A stretch of DNA of 52,397 bases from a virus. The notes below the pieces were generated by a model. The model ran no database searches and had not been told where the DNA came from. It was given only the letters and a program-made list of their open reading frames with translations. Positions 1-5,447 of the stretch are shown here, in pieces. The DNA is taken from IMG/VR virus record IMGVR_UViG_3300030406_002796, positions 1 to 52,397 of that record; one strand, 5' to 3'. Both the position numbers and the translations under genes were made by a program. Each line of letters begins with the position of its first letter. The stretch's first letter is position 1.

Positions 1-531
1 TTCGTAGCCTAGCTCTAAACTATGTTCATGGAACTGTTTAGCTTCTTTCTCGCTACTAACTAATTGTGTAAATACACCATTAATACAATCACGTATTGGC
101 AGATTTTGCACAATAAAGTTCCTACGCTGTTCATAGGTTTTAGTGGTATCTATTATATCATAACAATGAAAGTGTACATTCTGGGCTGATATATATCTGT
201 CCTCATCAGTCGGTTTTGTTTTTCTGACCATAGATATTATAGACTCAAAATCGTCTTTAAAATCATGATTATACAACTCACCGTCGAGTACAACATTTGG
301 GTGTTTGTGAAAAAAAGGTGTCAACTCTTCTAATATATGGTTGATATTTTTCCACTCTTTGTCGTTACGTGAATACGCAACAACTTTACCCTTATCCATA
401 AAATTAGGACCGGTCTTTTCGTACTGTATTAAGCAACGCACGCCGTCAAGCTTTGGTTGCATATACACTACACTTTTGTAGTCTATTGGTTTGTCACTTA
501 CTGGGTAAGCTAACATTGGTTTATATTTCAT
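1..531 (-). CDS. ATP-dependent DNA ligase (N-terminal part, cut by window edge)
   Basis: The 177 visible residues carry the nucleotidyltransferase core of ATP-dependent DNA ligases. Motif I is KLDGVR at residues 27-32 (K27 would be the adenylated lysine), a motif Ia-like SRNDKEW lies at 54-60, motif III VLDGELY at 81-87 and motif IIIa FHCYDI at 121-126. Such ligases seal nicks during phage replication and repair. The reading frame runs off the left edge, so the C-terminal OB domain is not seen. The start codon overlaps the end of the upstream gene by 11 bases, which suggests translational coupling within the early operon. An mRNA-capping or RNA-ligase relative is possible, but the small N-terminus with KxDGxR fits phage DNA ligases best. 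Confidence 0.88.
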   Translation of the reverse strand, partial: MKYKPMLAYPVSDKPIDYKSVVYMQPKLDGVRCLIQYEKTGPNFMDKGKVVAYSRNDKEWKNINHILEELTPFFHKHPNVVLDGELYNHDFKDDFESIISMVRKTKPTDEDRYISAQNVHFHCYDIIDTTKTYEQRRNFIVQNLPIRDCINGVFTQLVSSEKEAKQFHEHSLELGYE

Positions 532-808
532 CTTCATCTTCAAAATTCATTAAGTTTGGGTCAATCGGTAGACCTAATCTATCGCTTAACTCCATAATTC
601 GTATTTTCATTATAGCACATTTTTCGTATTCTTCGCGATCTAAGTAAAGATTTTGAAGGGTGACACAGCGTGCTAACTCACCTATTTGATGGTCTTTTAT
701 GTTAGTGGTAGACCAGTCTGGACCACTTGTTTCTTTTGCTAAGTTTACTAACTCTTCAGCAATAAACTTAGCTAATCGTTTTAAATTTTCCTCAGGTATA
801 TTATCCAT
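521..808 (-). CDS. Small early protein with UVR-like helical hairpin
   Basis: I do not recognise this 95-residue protein as a named family. Its C-terminal half (LYLDREEYEKCAIMKIRI, about residues 54-71) resembles the UVR motif of UvrB/UvrC and McsA, a short helical hairpin used for protein contacts. The N-terminus is a charged helix and the C-terminus is very acidic (FEDEDEI). The gene lies between the ligase, which it overlaps by 11 bases, and the 137-residue gene, whose stop abuts its start. A similar motif occurs in the gene at 4205-4492. The function is unknown. Confidence 0.75.
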   Translation of the reverse strand: MDNIPEENLKRLAKFIAEELVNLAKETSGPDWSTTNIKDHQIGELARCVTLQNLYLDREEYEKCAIMKIRIMELSDRLGLPIDPNLMNFEDEDEI

Positions 809-1221
809 TAGTCATCGTATTTTGTTTGCAATTGTTTTGGTTTACCTACAAAGATGCACTCATCACCATCAAATATGCTAATCCATATGTCTTTATGGTA
901 ATCGCCCCACACATAATACTCATAATCTATCCAACTATGAGGCCTTTCTGGGTCTTCTATATATACATTACCTGGTTCATCTTTTAGCTCTGCTATGATA
1001 GAAGCTGCCATACATGCGATACCATTAAAACAATTTTTATCGTCTCTATTTAGACCATTAGTTATTTTTTTATCTTCTAGATAATTAGCTAATGTCACAC
1101 CTAAATATTCAGGGTAACCATCATAGTGATGATAAATACTTACCAGTTTTTTATCTGGTTTTTCACTAAACGATACTCCTTCTTCACGCTTAGCTATGCT
1201 TATTGTTGCTCTTGTTCCCAT
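808..1221 (-). CDS. Phage protein of the MGTR-start family, function unknown
   Basis: This 137-residue protein begins MGTRATISIA and contains YHHYDGYPEYLG. That combination recurs in a widespread but uncharacterised family of phage and bacterial proteins in which an MGTR start is followed by a DGYP sequence. It is soluble, has a Trp/Tyr-rich C-terminal half and shows no signal or membrane segment. Its stop shares one base with the start of the next gene, so the cluster is tightly packed. The family resemblance is from memory, and no function is known to me. Confidence 0.8.
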   Translation of the reverse strand: MGTRATISIAKREEGVSFSEKPDKKLVSIYHHYDGYPEYLGVTLANYLEDKKITNGLNRDDKNCFNGIACMAASIIAELKDEPGNVYIEDPERPHSWIDYEYYVWGDYHKDIWISIFDGDECIFVGKPKQLQTKYDD

Positions 1222-1222
1222 A

Positions 1223-1324
1223 TTATTTAATTTTAGTTTGTATAGCTAGTATTGTAAATATAGCTAAGTAAAAAAATGCGACAGTAGTTATACTTAAACC
1301 ACCGTCTGTTATAAATTTTTCCAT
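1223..1324 (-). CDS. Tiny single-span membrane protein (33 aa)
   Basis: This is a 33-codon frame starting MEKFITDGG, followed by a hydrophobic run (about residues 11-28: ITTVAFFYLAIFTILAI) and a short basic tail. It fits exactly between its neighbours, ending one base before the start of the next gene, which supports it being real. It is probably an inner-membrane peptide made early. Function is unknown. Similar-sized membrane peptides are at 2623-2718, 4060-4203 and 5028-5159. Confidence 0.6.
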   Translation of the reverse strand: MEKFITDGGLSITTVAFFYLAIFTILAIQTKIK

Positions 1325-1325
1325 A

Positions 1326-1589
1326 CTACCCTGTTATTGAAACTGTATAATCTTCATCATCAGAAATTAAAAATCTATCACCATACAGTAAATCCATATG
1401 ACTAATAGATAATAAATTAGTATGTGAAAAGTTAATAAGCTTACTAACATCATGTACTTTCAAGTCAGACCAAAAGCTTGCTGCTTTTAAGCTGTCAATT
1501 AAAGCCATGGTTGTAGTAGGATATTTTTTTAAGTCTTCCTGAATACCATCGCGTATTTCGGGTTTTAGTTTTTCGTATAAATTTTTCAT
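1326..1589 (-). CDS. Hypothetical early protein (87 aa)
   Basis: This soluble 87-residue protein begins MKNLYEKLKPEIRDGIQ and is rich in helix-forming residues. I recognise no family. Its start codon lies only 5 bases beyond the end of a 31-bp promoter-like motif, so its mRNA leader would be very short or absent. It heads a transcription unit that continues toward the ligase. Confidence 0.7.
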   Translation of the reverse strand: MKNLYEKLKPEIRDGIQEDLKKYPTTTMALIDSLKAASFWSDLKVHDVSKLINFSHTNLLSISHMDLLYGDRFLISDDEDYTVSITG

Positions 1590-1594
1590 ATTAT

Positions 1595-1625
1595 TATTAT
1601 CTTACTTTATTTGTATTTAATTTGT
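1595..1625 (-). promoter_or_regulatory. Early promoter-like 31-bp motif, copy 1
   Basis: On the minus strand this reads ACAAATTAAATACAA, seven variable bases, then AAGATAATA. It fits the consensus ACAAAYWAAATACRA-N7-AAGATAATA shared by seven sites in the early region. The GATAAT part resembles a -10 box and sits just upstream of the 1326-1589 gene. Confidence 0.7.
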
Positions 1626-1641
1626 ACAAAGAACGAGGCCG

Positions 1642-1738
1642 GGCAGGTGTGGTTCGTATAAACATCTGTCAAGTGGTTTCGTTGACATCACTAATCGGCC
1701 CAATTCACCACTATCGTTTATATCTGCTTTATCCTGCC
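1642..1738 (-). ncRNA. Structured RNA element, nested long hairpin
   Basis: On the minus strand the 97-nt segment opens with GGCAGG and closes with CCTGCC. Inside, ATAAAC pairs with GTTTAT, then AGTGGT with ACCACT, then TTG with CAA, all correctly nested. Four stacked complementary pairs in one segment are unlikely by chance, and no protein-coding frame on the minus strand uses it. It follows the tRNA-like genes in the same direction, so it may be a tRNA-linked non-coding RNA or a processing signal. I could not match it to a known RNA family. Confidence 0.5.
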
Positions 1739-1742
1739 GTTT

Positions 1743-1782
1743 GCGTGGAGGACTCGAATACCTCATACACGCGTTACCACGC
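1743..1782 (-). ncRNA. 40-nt tRNA-like minihelix (T-arm plus acceptor-like stem)
   Basis: On the minus strand GCGTG at the 5' end pairs with CACGC at the 3' end. The inside carries GAGG-TATTCGAGT-CCTC, a T-arm-like hairpin with TTCGAGT. There is no room for a D-arm or anticodon arm, only a 12-nt linker. A second 40-nt element of the same design is at 4940-4979. It may be a degenerate tRNA or a small tRNA mimic. Confidence 0.35.
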
Positions 1783-1800
1783 TCACCTCGTATTTATAGT

Positions 1801-1881
1801 AGCACGGGTAGGAATCGAACCTACCAACTCGTCAGTTAACAACACTAGCAATTACTTGCATCATCATGCCCAGTCCGTGCT
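1801..1881 (-). tRNA. tRNA-like gene, best fit tRNA-Thr(UGU)
   Basis: A perfect 7-bp acceptor stem (AGCACGG with CCGTGCT) and a perfect T-arm (GTAGG-TTCGATT-CCTAC) are present over 81 nt. The best anticodon hairpin is CTAGT-GTTGTTA-ACTGA, giving UGU (Thr) with one C-A mismatch at the base of the stem. The D region is abnormal: 26 nt instead of about 19, with no clear D-stem or GG pair. The gene could therefore be degenerate or of another isotype. No CCA is encoded. Confidence 0.6.
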
Positions 1882-1887
1882 ATTGCA

Positions 1888-1952
1888 GCAAGAAGGTTAG
1901 ATGGTCGTGTACTTAATCCGATTGTCGGCGTATTGACCTACACTCCCTTCGC
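1888..1952 (-). ncRNA. Structured RNA element upstream of the tRNA-Thr-like gene
   Basis: On the minus strand GCGAAGG pairs with CCTTC (and GC beyond a TT bulge), enclosing GTGTA with TACAC, which encloses the tight hairpin CCGA-CAA-TCGG. The 5' GGTC and 3' GACC could also pair, giving a pseudoknot alternative. It sits between the stop of the 1961-2134 gene and the tRNA-like gene. No known RNA family is recognised, and a processing stem for the tRNA precursor is one possibility. Confidence 0.4.
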
Positions 1953-1960
1953 CTGCGTTT

Positions 1961-2134
1961 TTAGTTTCCGTATCTATCTCTCAGCGCAGAATAGTTTTGC
2001 ATAATGCTAACTATTTTATCTTTACTTAATCCTGAATAGTCGGAAACTACAGAAGTATTAAACATGTTAGTTACTCCTGATTCTCTTACATCTTCGTAAG
2101 CTTGGAAATCATCTTGTGTTATTTCTACTGTCAT
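1961..2134 (-). CDS. Small acidic hypothetical protein (57 aa)
   Basis: This 57-codon frame starts MTVEITQDDFQAYEDVRES and continues through a predicted helical region (GLSKDKIVSIMQNYSALRDR) to a clean stop. The gene is packed 6 bases from the stop of the upstream gene, as elsewhere in this operon. The C-terminal half could be a short helix-turn-helix-like unit, but that is a guess. Just downstream the strand switches to structured RNA. Confidence 0.65.
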   Translation of the reverse strand: MTVEITQDDFQAYEDVRESGVTNMFNTSVVSDYSGLSKDKIVSIMQNYSALRDRYGN

Positions 2135-2140
2135 ATTATA

Positions 2141-2356
2141 TTATTTTAACATAGTACCGTAGCCGCGTCTGCGAGTTTTTTTCAGTATGAACTCAGCATC
2201 TTCGCTAGACATGATTTGAATCTCGTTACCAGTCTTGTGATTTGTTATTGGTATACAACCATAACGCATTACTGACGAGCAGTTAACGCAAACCTTATAG
2301 CCAAGATCGAGGCGGCCTTGTGGTACATTATTATTACATTTTAAACATTGTTTCAT
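2141..2356 (-). CDS. Zinc-ribbon protein, DksA/TraR-like
   Basis: This 71-residue protein has two CxxC knuckles, C4-C7 and C23-C26, which would bind one zinc ion, followed by YGCIPITNHKTGNEIQIM. The spacing and tail recall small phage DksA/TraR-type or zinc-ribbon proteins that bind nucleic acid or RNA polymerase. The C-terminus is basic (KKTRRRGYG). It lies directly downstream of promoter motif copy 2 with a 7-base gap, so it is probably an early regulator, although that role is an inference. Confidence 0.75.
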   Translation of the reverse strand: MKQCLKCNNNVPQGRLDLGYKVCVNCSSVMRYGCIPITNHKTGNEIQIMSSEDAEFILKKTRRRGYGTMLK

Positions 2357-2363
2357 ACGTATA

Positions 2364-2394
2364 TATTATCTTGTAGTGATTGTATTTTGTTTGT
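2364..2394 (-). promoter_or_regulatory. Early promoter-like 31-bp motif, copy 2
   Basis: The minus strand reads ACAAACAAAATACAA, seven variable bases, AAGATAATA, matching the early consensus at every fixed position. It lies immediately upstream of the zinc-ribbon gene at 2141-2356 and just after the stop of the preceding gene. Confidence 0.7.
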
Positions 2395-2395
2395 A

Positions 2396-2623
2396 TTAAA
2401 ATATATCATCTAAATCGATAGTATAGCTATGATCGCTACTATTTTCACTAGCGGCTACTATAGCGGCTTGCAAACCGTCTAAGTAACCTGCTTTGTAAAG
2501 AGCTGTTTCGTGAGGCGTAATTACTTTATTATTTATTAATAAAAATTCTTTAGCATCACTATAAGCTTCTGGACTCATCTCATCCATTGCTTCTTGTTCT
2601 AAATCTTTTAATTTTTCTATCAT
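2396..2623 (-). CDS. Hypothetical early protein (75 aa)
   Basis: This acidic soluble protein begins MIEKLKDLEQEAMDEMSPEAY and ends SYTIDLDDIF. It is helix-rich, with no motif I recognise. Its start overlaps the stop of the 31-residue membrane peptide gene by one base (TAATG), indicating coupled translation. Confidence 0.7.
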   Translation of the reverse strand: MIEKLKDLEQEAMDEMSPEAYSDAKEFLLINNKVITPHETALYKAGYLDGLQAAIVAASENSSDHSYTIDLDDIF

Positions 2624-2718
2624 TATTTACTTAATTTATCAATATCATTACTTATTTGCGTAGTTACGTACATACCTGCACAAAAACCTACTACAAATAC
2701 TATTATTATTTCTATCAT
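2623..2718 (-). CDS. Tiny single-span membrane protein (31 aa)
   Basis: This is a 31-codon frame starting MIEIIIVFVVGFCAGMYVTT, with a hydrophobic N-terminal span and a polar C-terminus. It is flanked by genes only one base away on either side, which supports it as a real small gene. A glycine-cysteine-alanine-glycine patch in the span could allow helix packing. Function is unknown. Confidence 0.6.
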   Translation of the reverse strand: MIEIIIVFVVGFCAGMYVTTQISNDIDKLSK

Positions 2719-2719
2719 T

Positions 2720-3289
2720 TTAACTTAAATTATAACGGTGACCGTTGATTACTACTTTAATATCATTATTATCTATAAAACTATCACGCTCTACTGTTTC
2801 TTCAAACGGTAAATCTTGCGGTTCTGGTTTTACATTTTGCATTAAACTTACTTGATAGTCATTAATTCTATAAAAACTAGCACCAGTTTGATTTCTGTAG
2901 TAGTTTTTAAGTATATAATTACAAAGGTAAACAAAGCGATCTTCATGATTAGGTATCATTATTCGCTCTTTACCAACATATCTATTATACTTACCTGTCC
3001 AGTTACCATCAAGGTCGTAGTCTTTATAGTATTTTGGTGCAATACGAGTTCTATTTAGTTGATAGCAACAGTAGCTAGCACCTTTACTATTAACTAACAT
3101 TTTACGCACATAGCCACTTTTGTAAATAGTAAATCTGTTTACTTCTTTGTAGCCGTTAGCGTACATAGTTTTAAATGGTAACTCAAAAACTTGAGTACCT
3201 TTTTTACTCTGCCAGTCTTTAGTGACATCTTTAATACCAAGCAAGTCAAATATAGCTCTTGCTTCGTGTATATTTTTTACTTTATTCAT
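2720..3289 (-). CDS. Hypothetical early protein (189 aa)
   Basis: This is the longest complete protein of the leftward block. It is soluble, rich in Tyr, Asn and Arg, and has a basic central part (residues about 50-110, including RTRIAPKYYKDYDLDGNW) and an acidic stretch before the C-terminus. I recognise no family and no catalytic motif. A nucleic-acid-binding role is possible from its composition, but unproven. It is packed with one base between it and both neighbours. Confidence 0.75.
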   Translation of the reverse strand: MNKVKNIHEARAIFDLLGIKDVTKDWQSKKGTQVFELPFKTMYANGYKEVNRFTIYKSGYVRKMLVNSKGASYCCYQLNRTRIAPKYYKDYDLDGNWTGKYNRYVGKERIMIPNHEDRFVYLCNYILKNYYRNQTGASFYRINDYQVSLMQNVKPEPQDLPFEETVERDSFIDNNDIKVVINGHRYNLS

Positions 3290-3290
3290 A

Positions 3291-3476
3291 TTAATTATCT
3301 TTTATTATTCTATCGCTTTCATGGCACATCCACTGACAGCAACTTAAACTATGACCTTTGCCTGTTATAAAATCTTCAAAAGCTTCATTATCAGGTAACC
3401 ACGCGTTACCTATTTTGTATTGAAATACTTCACCGACTTCAAAATCTAGCACCGTTATATAGTTAACTCTTTTCAT
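3291..3476 (-). CDS. Phage protein with VLDFEVG motif, function unknown
   Basis: This 61-residue protein contains YITVLDFEVGEVFQY and EDFITGKGHSLSCCQWM. Small proteins with a VLDFEVG start and a GHxL signature recur in flavobacterial and marine phages, though I know of no function. It has a Cys-Cys pair near the C-terminus. It sits in the packed early operon, two bases after the next gene's stop. Confidence 0.75.
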   Translation of the reverse strand: MKRVNYITVLDFEVGEVFQYKIGNAWLPDNEAFEDFITGKGHSLSCCQWMCHESDRIIKDN

Positions 3477-3478
3477 TT

Positions 3479-3682
3479 TTAATATTTTAATATTTGTGGT
3501 AAATATTTTTCATATAAAGCATTAGATTCATCACTTAAACCAGCGTCATCTAGCGCTTCCATTACTTTACTTATAGTTTTCCAAGCGTTTTGACCACGCT
3601 CGTATACACTATAATCATCACTATATTGGTAAAACCAGTCGTGATTTTGCAGTAATTCTTCTAATGTTTTTAATTTACTCAT
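3479..3682 (-). CDS. Hypothetical early protein (67 aa)
   Basis: I chose the start MSKLKTLEELLQNHDWFYQ because it overlaps the stop of the upstream 45-residue gene in the usual way. An upstream in-frame ATG would force a long overlap with that gene. The DWFYQYSDDYSVYERG segment resembles a Trp/Tyr-Asp-Asp motif seen in other small phage proteins. The C-terminal half is an acidic helix. Function is unknown. Confidence 0.7.
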   Translation of the reverse strand: MSKLKTLEELLQNHDWFYQYSDDYSVYERGQNAWKTISKVMEALDDAGLSDESNALYEKYLPQILKY

Positions 3683-3812
3683 AATTTTTATGTTTTTTCT
3701 TACGACTATAAGTCTTTTTACTTTTATGAACACGCTTGAAACGAGAGAATTGCCAAAAAGGATTACCTTTTCGATACTCTTTTGACTCTATTTTAATAGT
3801 TATTCTCTTCAT
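3675..3812 (-). CDS. Small very basic protein (45 aa)
   Basis: This 45-codon frame begins MKRITIKIESKEYRKGNPFW and ends in a strongly basic tail (KSKKTYSRKKKHKNYE). It overlaps both neighbours by 4-8 bases (ATGA-type junction with 3809-3934), a packing that supports a genuine coupled gene. The charge suggests nucleic-acid binding. No family is recognised. Confidence 0.6.
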   Translation of the reverse strand: MKRITIKIESKEYRKGNPFWQFSRFKRVHKSKKTYSRKKKHKNYE

Positions 3813-3934
3813 TTCTTGCGCTTTTTATCGCAACACTTGTAATCTAATACATCTTGTCTAGTTATCTTGCCTTCCATTTGCTTGATAATTAGACTAGTGT
3901 AGTTAGCTTTACAGTATTTGCATTCATATCTCAT
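3809..3934 (-). CDS. Small cysteine-rich zinc-finger-like protein (41 aa)
   Basis: This 41-codon frame starts MRYECKYCKANYTS and has a CxxC knuckle at C5-C8 and a CC pair at C34-C35, so one zinc could be held by four cysteines. The C-terminus is basic (DKKRKK). It is the first gene after promoter motif copy 3, with only 5 bases between motif and start. It may bind RNA or DNA. Confidence 0.65.
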   Translation of the reverse strand: MRYECKYCKANYTSLIIKQMEGKITRQDVLDYKCCDKKRKK

Positions 3935-3939
3935 AATTA

Positions 3940-3970
3940 TATTATCTTATAGTGTTCGTATTTTATTTGT
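3940..3970 (-). promoter_or_regulatory. Early promoter-like 31-bp motif, copy 3
   Basis: The minus strand reads ACAAATAAAATACGA, seven variable bases, AAGATAATA, a full match to the early consensus. It starts 5 bases downstream of the tRNA-Arg 3' end and is directly upstream of the 3809-3934 gene, so it restarts transcription after the tRNA. Confidence 0.7.
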
Positions 3971-3974
3971 ATAG

Positions 3975-4048
3975 TGATCGAGGTAGGAATCGAACCTACA
4001 CTCTACAGCTTAGAAGGCTGTTGCTTTATCCAGTTAAGCTACTCGACC
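3975..4048 (-). tRNA. tRNA-Arg(UCU)
   Basis: All four arms fold. The acceptor stem is GGTCGAG with CTCGATC (one G-T pair), and the D-stem is GCTT with AAGC around a loop with GG. The anticodon stem is ACAGC with GCTGT around CTTCTAA, giving anticodon UCU, and the T-arm is GTAGG-TTCGATT-CCTAC. It reads AGA and by wobble AGG, and AGA is the main arginine codon of this phage. No CCA is encoded. It lies within the leftward operon between a tiny membrane protein gene and promoter copy 3. Confidence 0.93.
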
Positions 4049-4059
4049 GAAGTTTAATA

Positions 4060-4203
4060 TTATTTCTTTTCTTCTACTTCTTCATCTTCTTCAAGAAAAT
4101 CTAAGTGATTTTCCTTCTTTTCATAAAGTGTAGGACCATAGTAGTCTTGATACATTATGTAAATCCAGTGAAGAATTAGTAATGTTATTATTAAATCGCA
4201 CAT
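4060..4203 (-). CDS. Small membrane protein with acidic tail (47 aa)
   Basis: This 47-codon frame begins MCDLIITLLILHWIYIMYQ, a single hydrophobic span, followed by a strongly acidic cytoplasmic-type tail (DFLEEDEEVEEKK). It sits one base downstream of the previous gene's stop and just before the tRNA. Function is unknown. An inner-membrane modulator of the host is possible. Confidence 0.6.
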   Translation of the reverse strand: MCDLIITLLILHWIYIMYQDYYGPTLYEKKENHLDFLEEDEEVEEKK

Positions 4204-4204
4204 A

Positions 4205-4492
4205 TTATTGTAGTGTTATACCGTTATTACTTGCTAATTTATCTAAAAACATGTCAATATCTGCTACATTTTTAGCGTCTATTAGCTCCTTTATTTCGCT
4301 GCAATACTCATATTCTTCAGTATTTTCAAAGTATTCTAACATTTCTTGTAGTTCTTCAGTGCGAAAGTCAAATGGATTACCATAAAACATTGCGCCTGCT
4401 CCGCTATATTGAGTTAAAACATCTTCAACACTCATCCTATTAGTGAGTACTCCAAACGAGTTTCTCATTAAATTATCTATATCTATTTCCAT
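4205..4492 (-). CDS. Acidic early protein with UVR-like motif (95 aa)
   Basis: This 95-residue acidic protein contains MLEYFENTEEYEYCSEIKEL at about residues 51-70. The segment follows the UVR hairpin pattern (Glu-x-x-x-x-Tyr-Glu-x-Cys-x-x-x-Lys/Arg) also seen in the 521-808 gene. I do not recognise the rest. Its start overlaps the end of the 110-residue gene by 10 bases. Confidence 0.7.
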   Translation of the reverse strand: MEIDIDNLMRNSFGVLTNRMSVEDVLTQYSGAGAMFYGNPFDFRTEELQEMLEYFENTEEYEYCSEIKELIDAKNVADIDMFLDKLASNNGITLQ

Positions 4493-4815
4493 AATTTACT
4501 TAATTTTTTAGTCATTTCTTCAGTAGTAAGAGTAGATTTAGCAGTACTAACTAAGTGTATTACTTTAGCCACTTCGTCTGTAGTAGTGTAACCACGAACT
4601 ACATCATACTCTAACATCACCATTTTACCATCGCGAGTACTCCAAACAGCTATTTCTGCATTATTAGAATCCCAGCAATCAGTGTTTTTAGGTGAATCAT
4701 AGTTATCTTCTCTTCGCTCACAGTAGTTACCTGGACCGAATTGTACACTCACTTGCCAACTATTGTTGAACTTTAAGTGAAAACCTTTATGATTTGTTAT
4801 ACTAAATCTACTCAT
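4483..4815 (-). CDS. Phage protein with FGPGNYC motif, function unknown
   Basis: This 110-residue protein contains WQVSVQFGPGNYCERR followed by a mixed Trp/Asp segment and TTDEVAKVIHLVS. Proteins with SVQFGxGNYC are common in the early regions of diverse phages and in some plasmids. I know of no experimentally defined function. It overlaps both neighbours by 8-10 bases. Confidence 0.78.
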   Translation of the reverse strand: MSRFSITNHKGFHLKFNNSWQVSVQFGPGNYCERREDNYDSPKNTDCWDSNNAEIAVWSTRDGKMVMLEYDVVRGYTTTDEVAKVIHLVSTAKSTLTTEEMTKKLSKLWK

Positions 4816-4924
4816 CTTTATACCAATATTCGTTTAAAATTTCTATTTGTTGCTCAAAATTGCAAGTGTCAAAGCCGAACTCGCCAAATCTTTCTTGCGC
4901 TAGTTTATTTATTTTTTCTATCAT
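4808..4924 (-). CDS. Small hypothetical protein (38 aa)
   Basis: This 38-codon frame begins MIEKINKLAQERFGEFGFD and is largely helical and acidic. It overlaps the start of the FGPGNYC gene by 8 bases, a junction typical of this operon, and begins just downstream of the 4940-4979 tRNA-like element. No family is recognised. Confidence 0.55.
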   Translation of the reverse strand: MIEKINKLAQERFGEFGFDTCNFEQQIEILNEYWYKDE

Positions 4925-4939
4925 AACTTAATTTTTAGT

Positions 4940-4979
4940 GGTAGTGGTGAGAATCGAACTCACTTAAACCATTACTACC
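4940..4979 (-). ncRNA. 40-nt tRNA-like minihelix (T-arm plus acceptor-like stem)
   Basis: On the minus strand GGTAGT pairs with ACTACC at the ends, and the inside holds a perfect T-arm, GTGAG-TTCGATT-CTCAC, contiguous with the 3' acceptor strand exactly as in a tRNA. The remaining 10-nt linker leaves no D-arm or anticodon arm. A longer tRNA reaching up to about 5027 is conceivable, but its acceptor stem would pair at only 5 of 7 positions. The element lies in a 103-base gap between genes. Confidence 0.4.
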
Positions 4980-5027
4980 TTTTACTCATTCGTATTATTT
5001 TTAGTTGCTAAACAAGTGGAACTACAA

Positions 5028-5159
5028 CTATATACTCATATTTACGCCACTAGTAGCGACGTTGTAAATTAGCATTCCGAGAACGTATACTATACTTGCA
5101 CACATACTTACAATTACTGAAGTAATTATAACTTCCTCGTGAGTGAATTTACGCTTCAT
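5028..5159 (-). CDS. Small membrane protein (43 aa)
   Basis: This 43-codon frame starts MKRKFTHEEVIITSVIVSMC and has one hydrophobic span (about residues 10-33) with a positively charged N-terminus, predicting a cytoplasmic N-terminus. Its start shares one base with the stop of the 5159-5392 gene (TAATG), supporting coupled translation. Function is unknown. Confidence 0.6.
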   Translation of the reverse strand: MKRKFTHEEVIITSVIVSMCASIVYVLGMLIYNVATSGVNMSI

Positions 5160-5392
5160 TAGGTAATATCTTCATTTCTTACCATCATTGGTATGTTATT
5201 ACTCGCAGTATAAGACTTGTACTTTAACCAACATGGCATTGCTTCAAGTTTATCTTTCATAATAGCAAACACTTTATCGTGATTGTAAGTGGCAGTTTTA
5301 CCATTTTTGAACTCTACGTTTATAGTCTTGTTCTGACCTACTAGTGACTGCCTCACTACAAATCTTTTAGACTTAATTACATTATTTTCCAT
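5159..5392 (-). CDS. Early protein, paralogue of 5822-6043 (77 aa)
   Basis: This 77-residue protein aligns end to end with the 73-residue product of 5822-6043. Both share a KRFV(V/I)R(Q/K)SL(V/I)G start, a central YNHD(K/E)V, then MPC, KYKSYT and a C-terminal (V/C)RN. The conserved MPC-KYKSYT block looks functional. I recognise no family. It has its own promoter motif (copy 4), with a 22-base gap before the start. Confidence 0.75.
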   Translation of the reverse strand: MENNVIKSKRFVVRQSLVGQNKTINVEFKNGKTATYNHDKVFAIMKDKLEAMPCWLKYKSYTASNNIPMMVRNEDIT

Positions 5393-5414
5393 AACTATTT
5401 AATTTATTTATTAT

Positions 5415-5445
5415 TATTATCTTTACTATTTTGTATTTAGTTTGC
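5415..5445 (-). promoter_or_regulatory. Early promoter-like 31-bp motif, copy 4
   Basis: The minus strand reads GCAAACTAAATACAA, seven variable bases, AAGATAATA, with only the first base off consensus. It precedes the 5159-5392 gene and lies just after the stop of the 55-residue gene. Confidence 0.7.
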
Positions 5446-5447
5446 AA

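Noticed and set aside
1642-1738. Hammerhead or tmRNA identity for the structured RNA
   Set aside because: A partial GAAA/GATG resemblance exists, but the invariant core and arm arrangement of a hammerhead are absent. tmRNA would need a longer messenger part and a tRNA-like end with CCA.
1622-1900. Plus-strand 92-codon frame over the tRNA-like and structured region
   Set aside because: It is antisense to the tRNA-like genes; its sequence is a by-product of the T-arm and stem complements.
4940-5058. Long tRNA (about 110 nt) using a 5' acceptor near 5053
   Set aside because: Only five of seven acceptor pairs form, and most of the length lies in the 5028-5159 gene; the short 40-nt fold is better.
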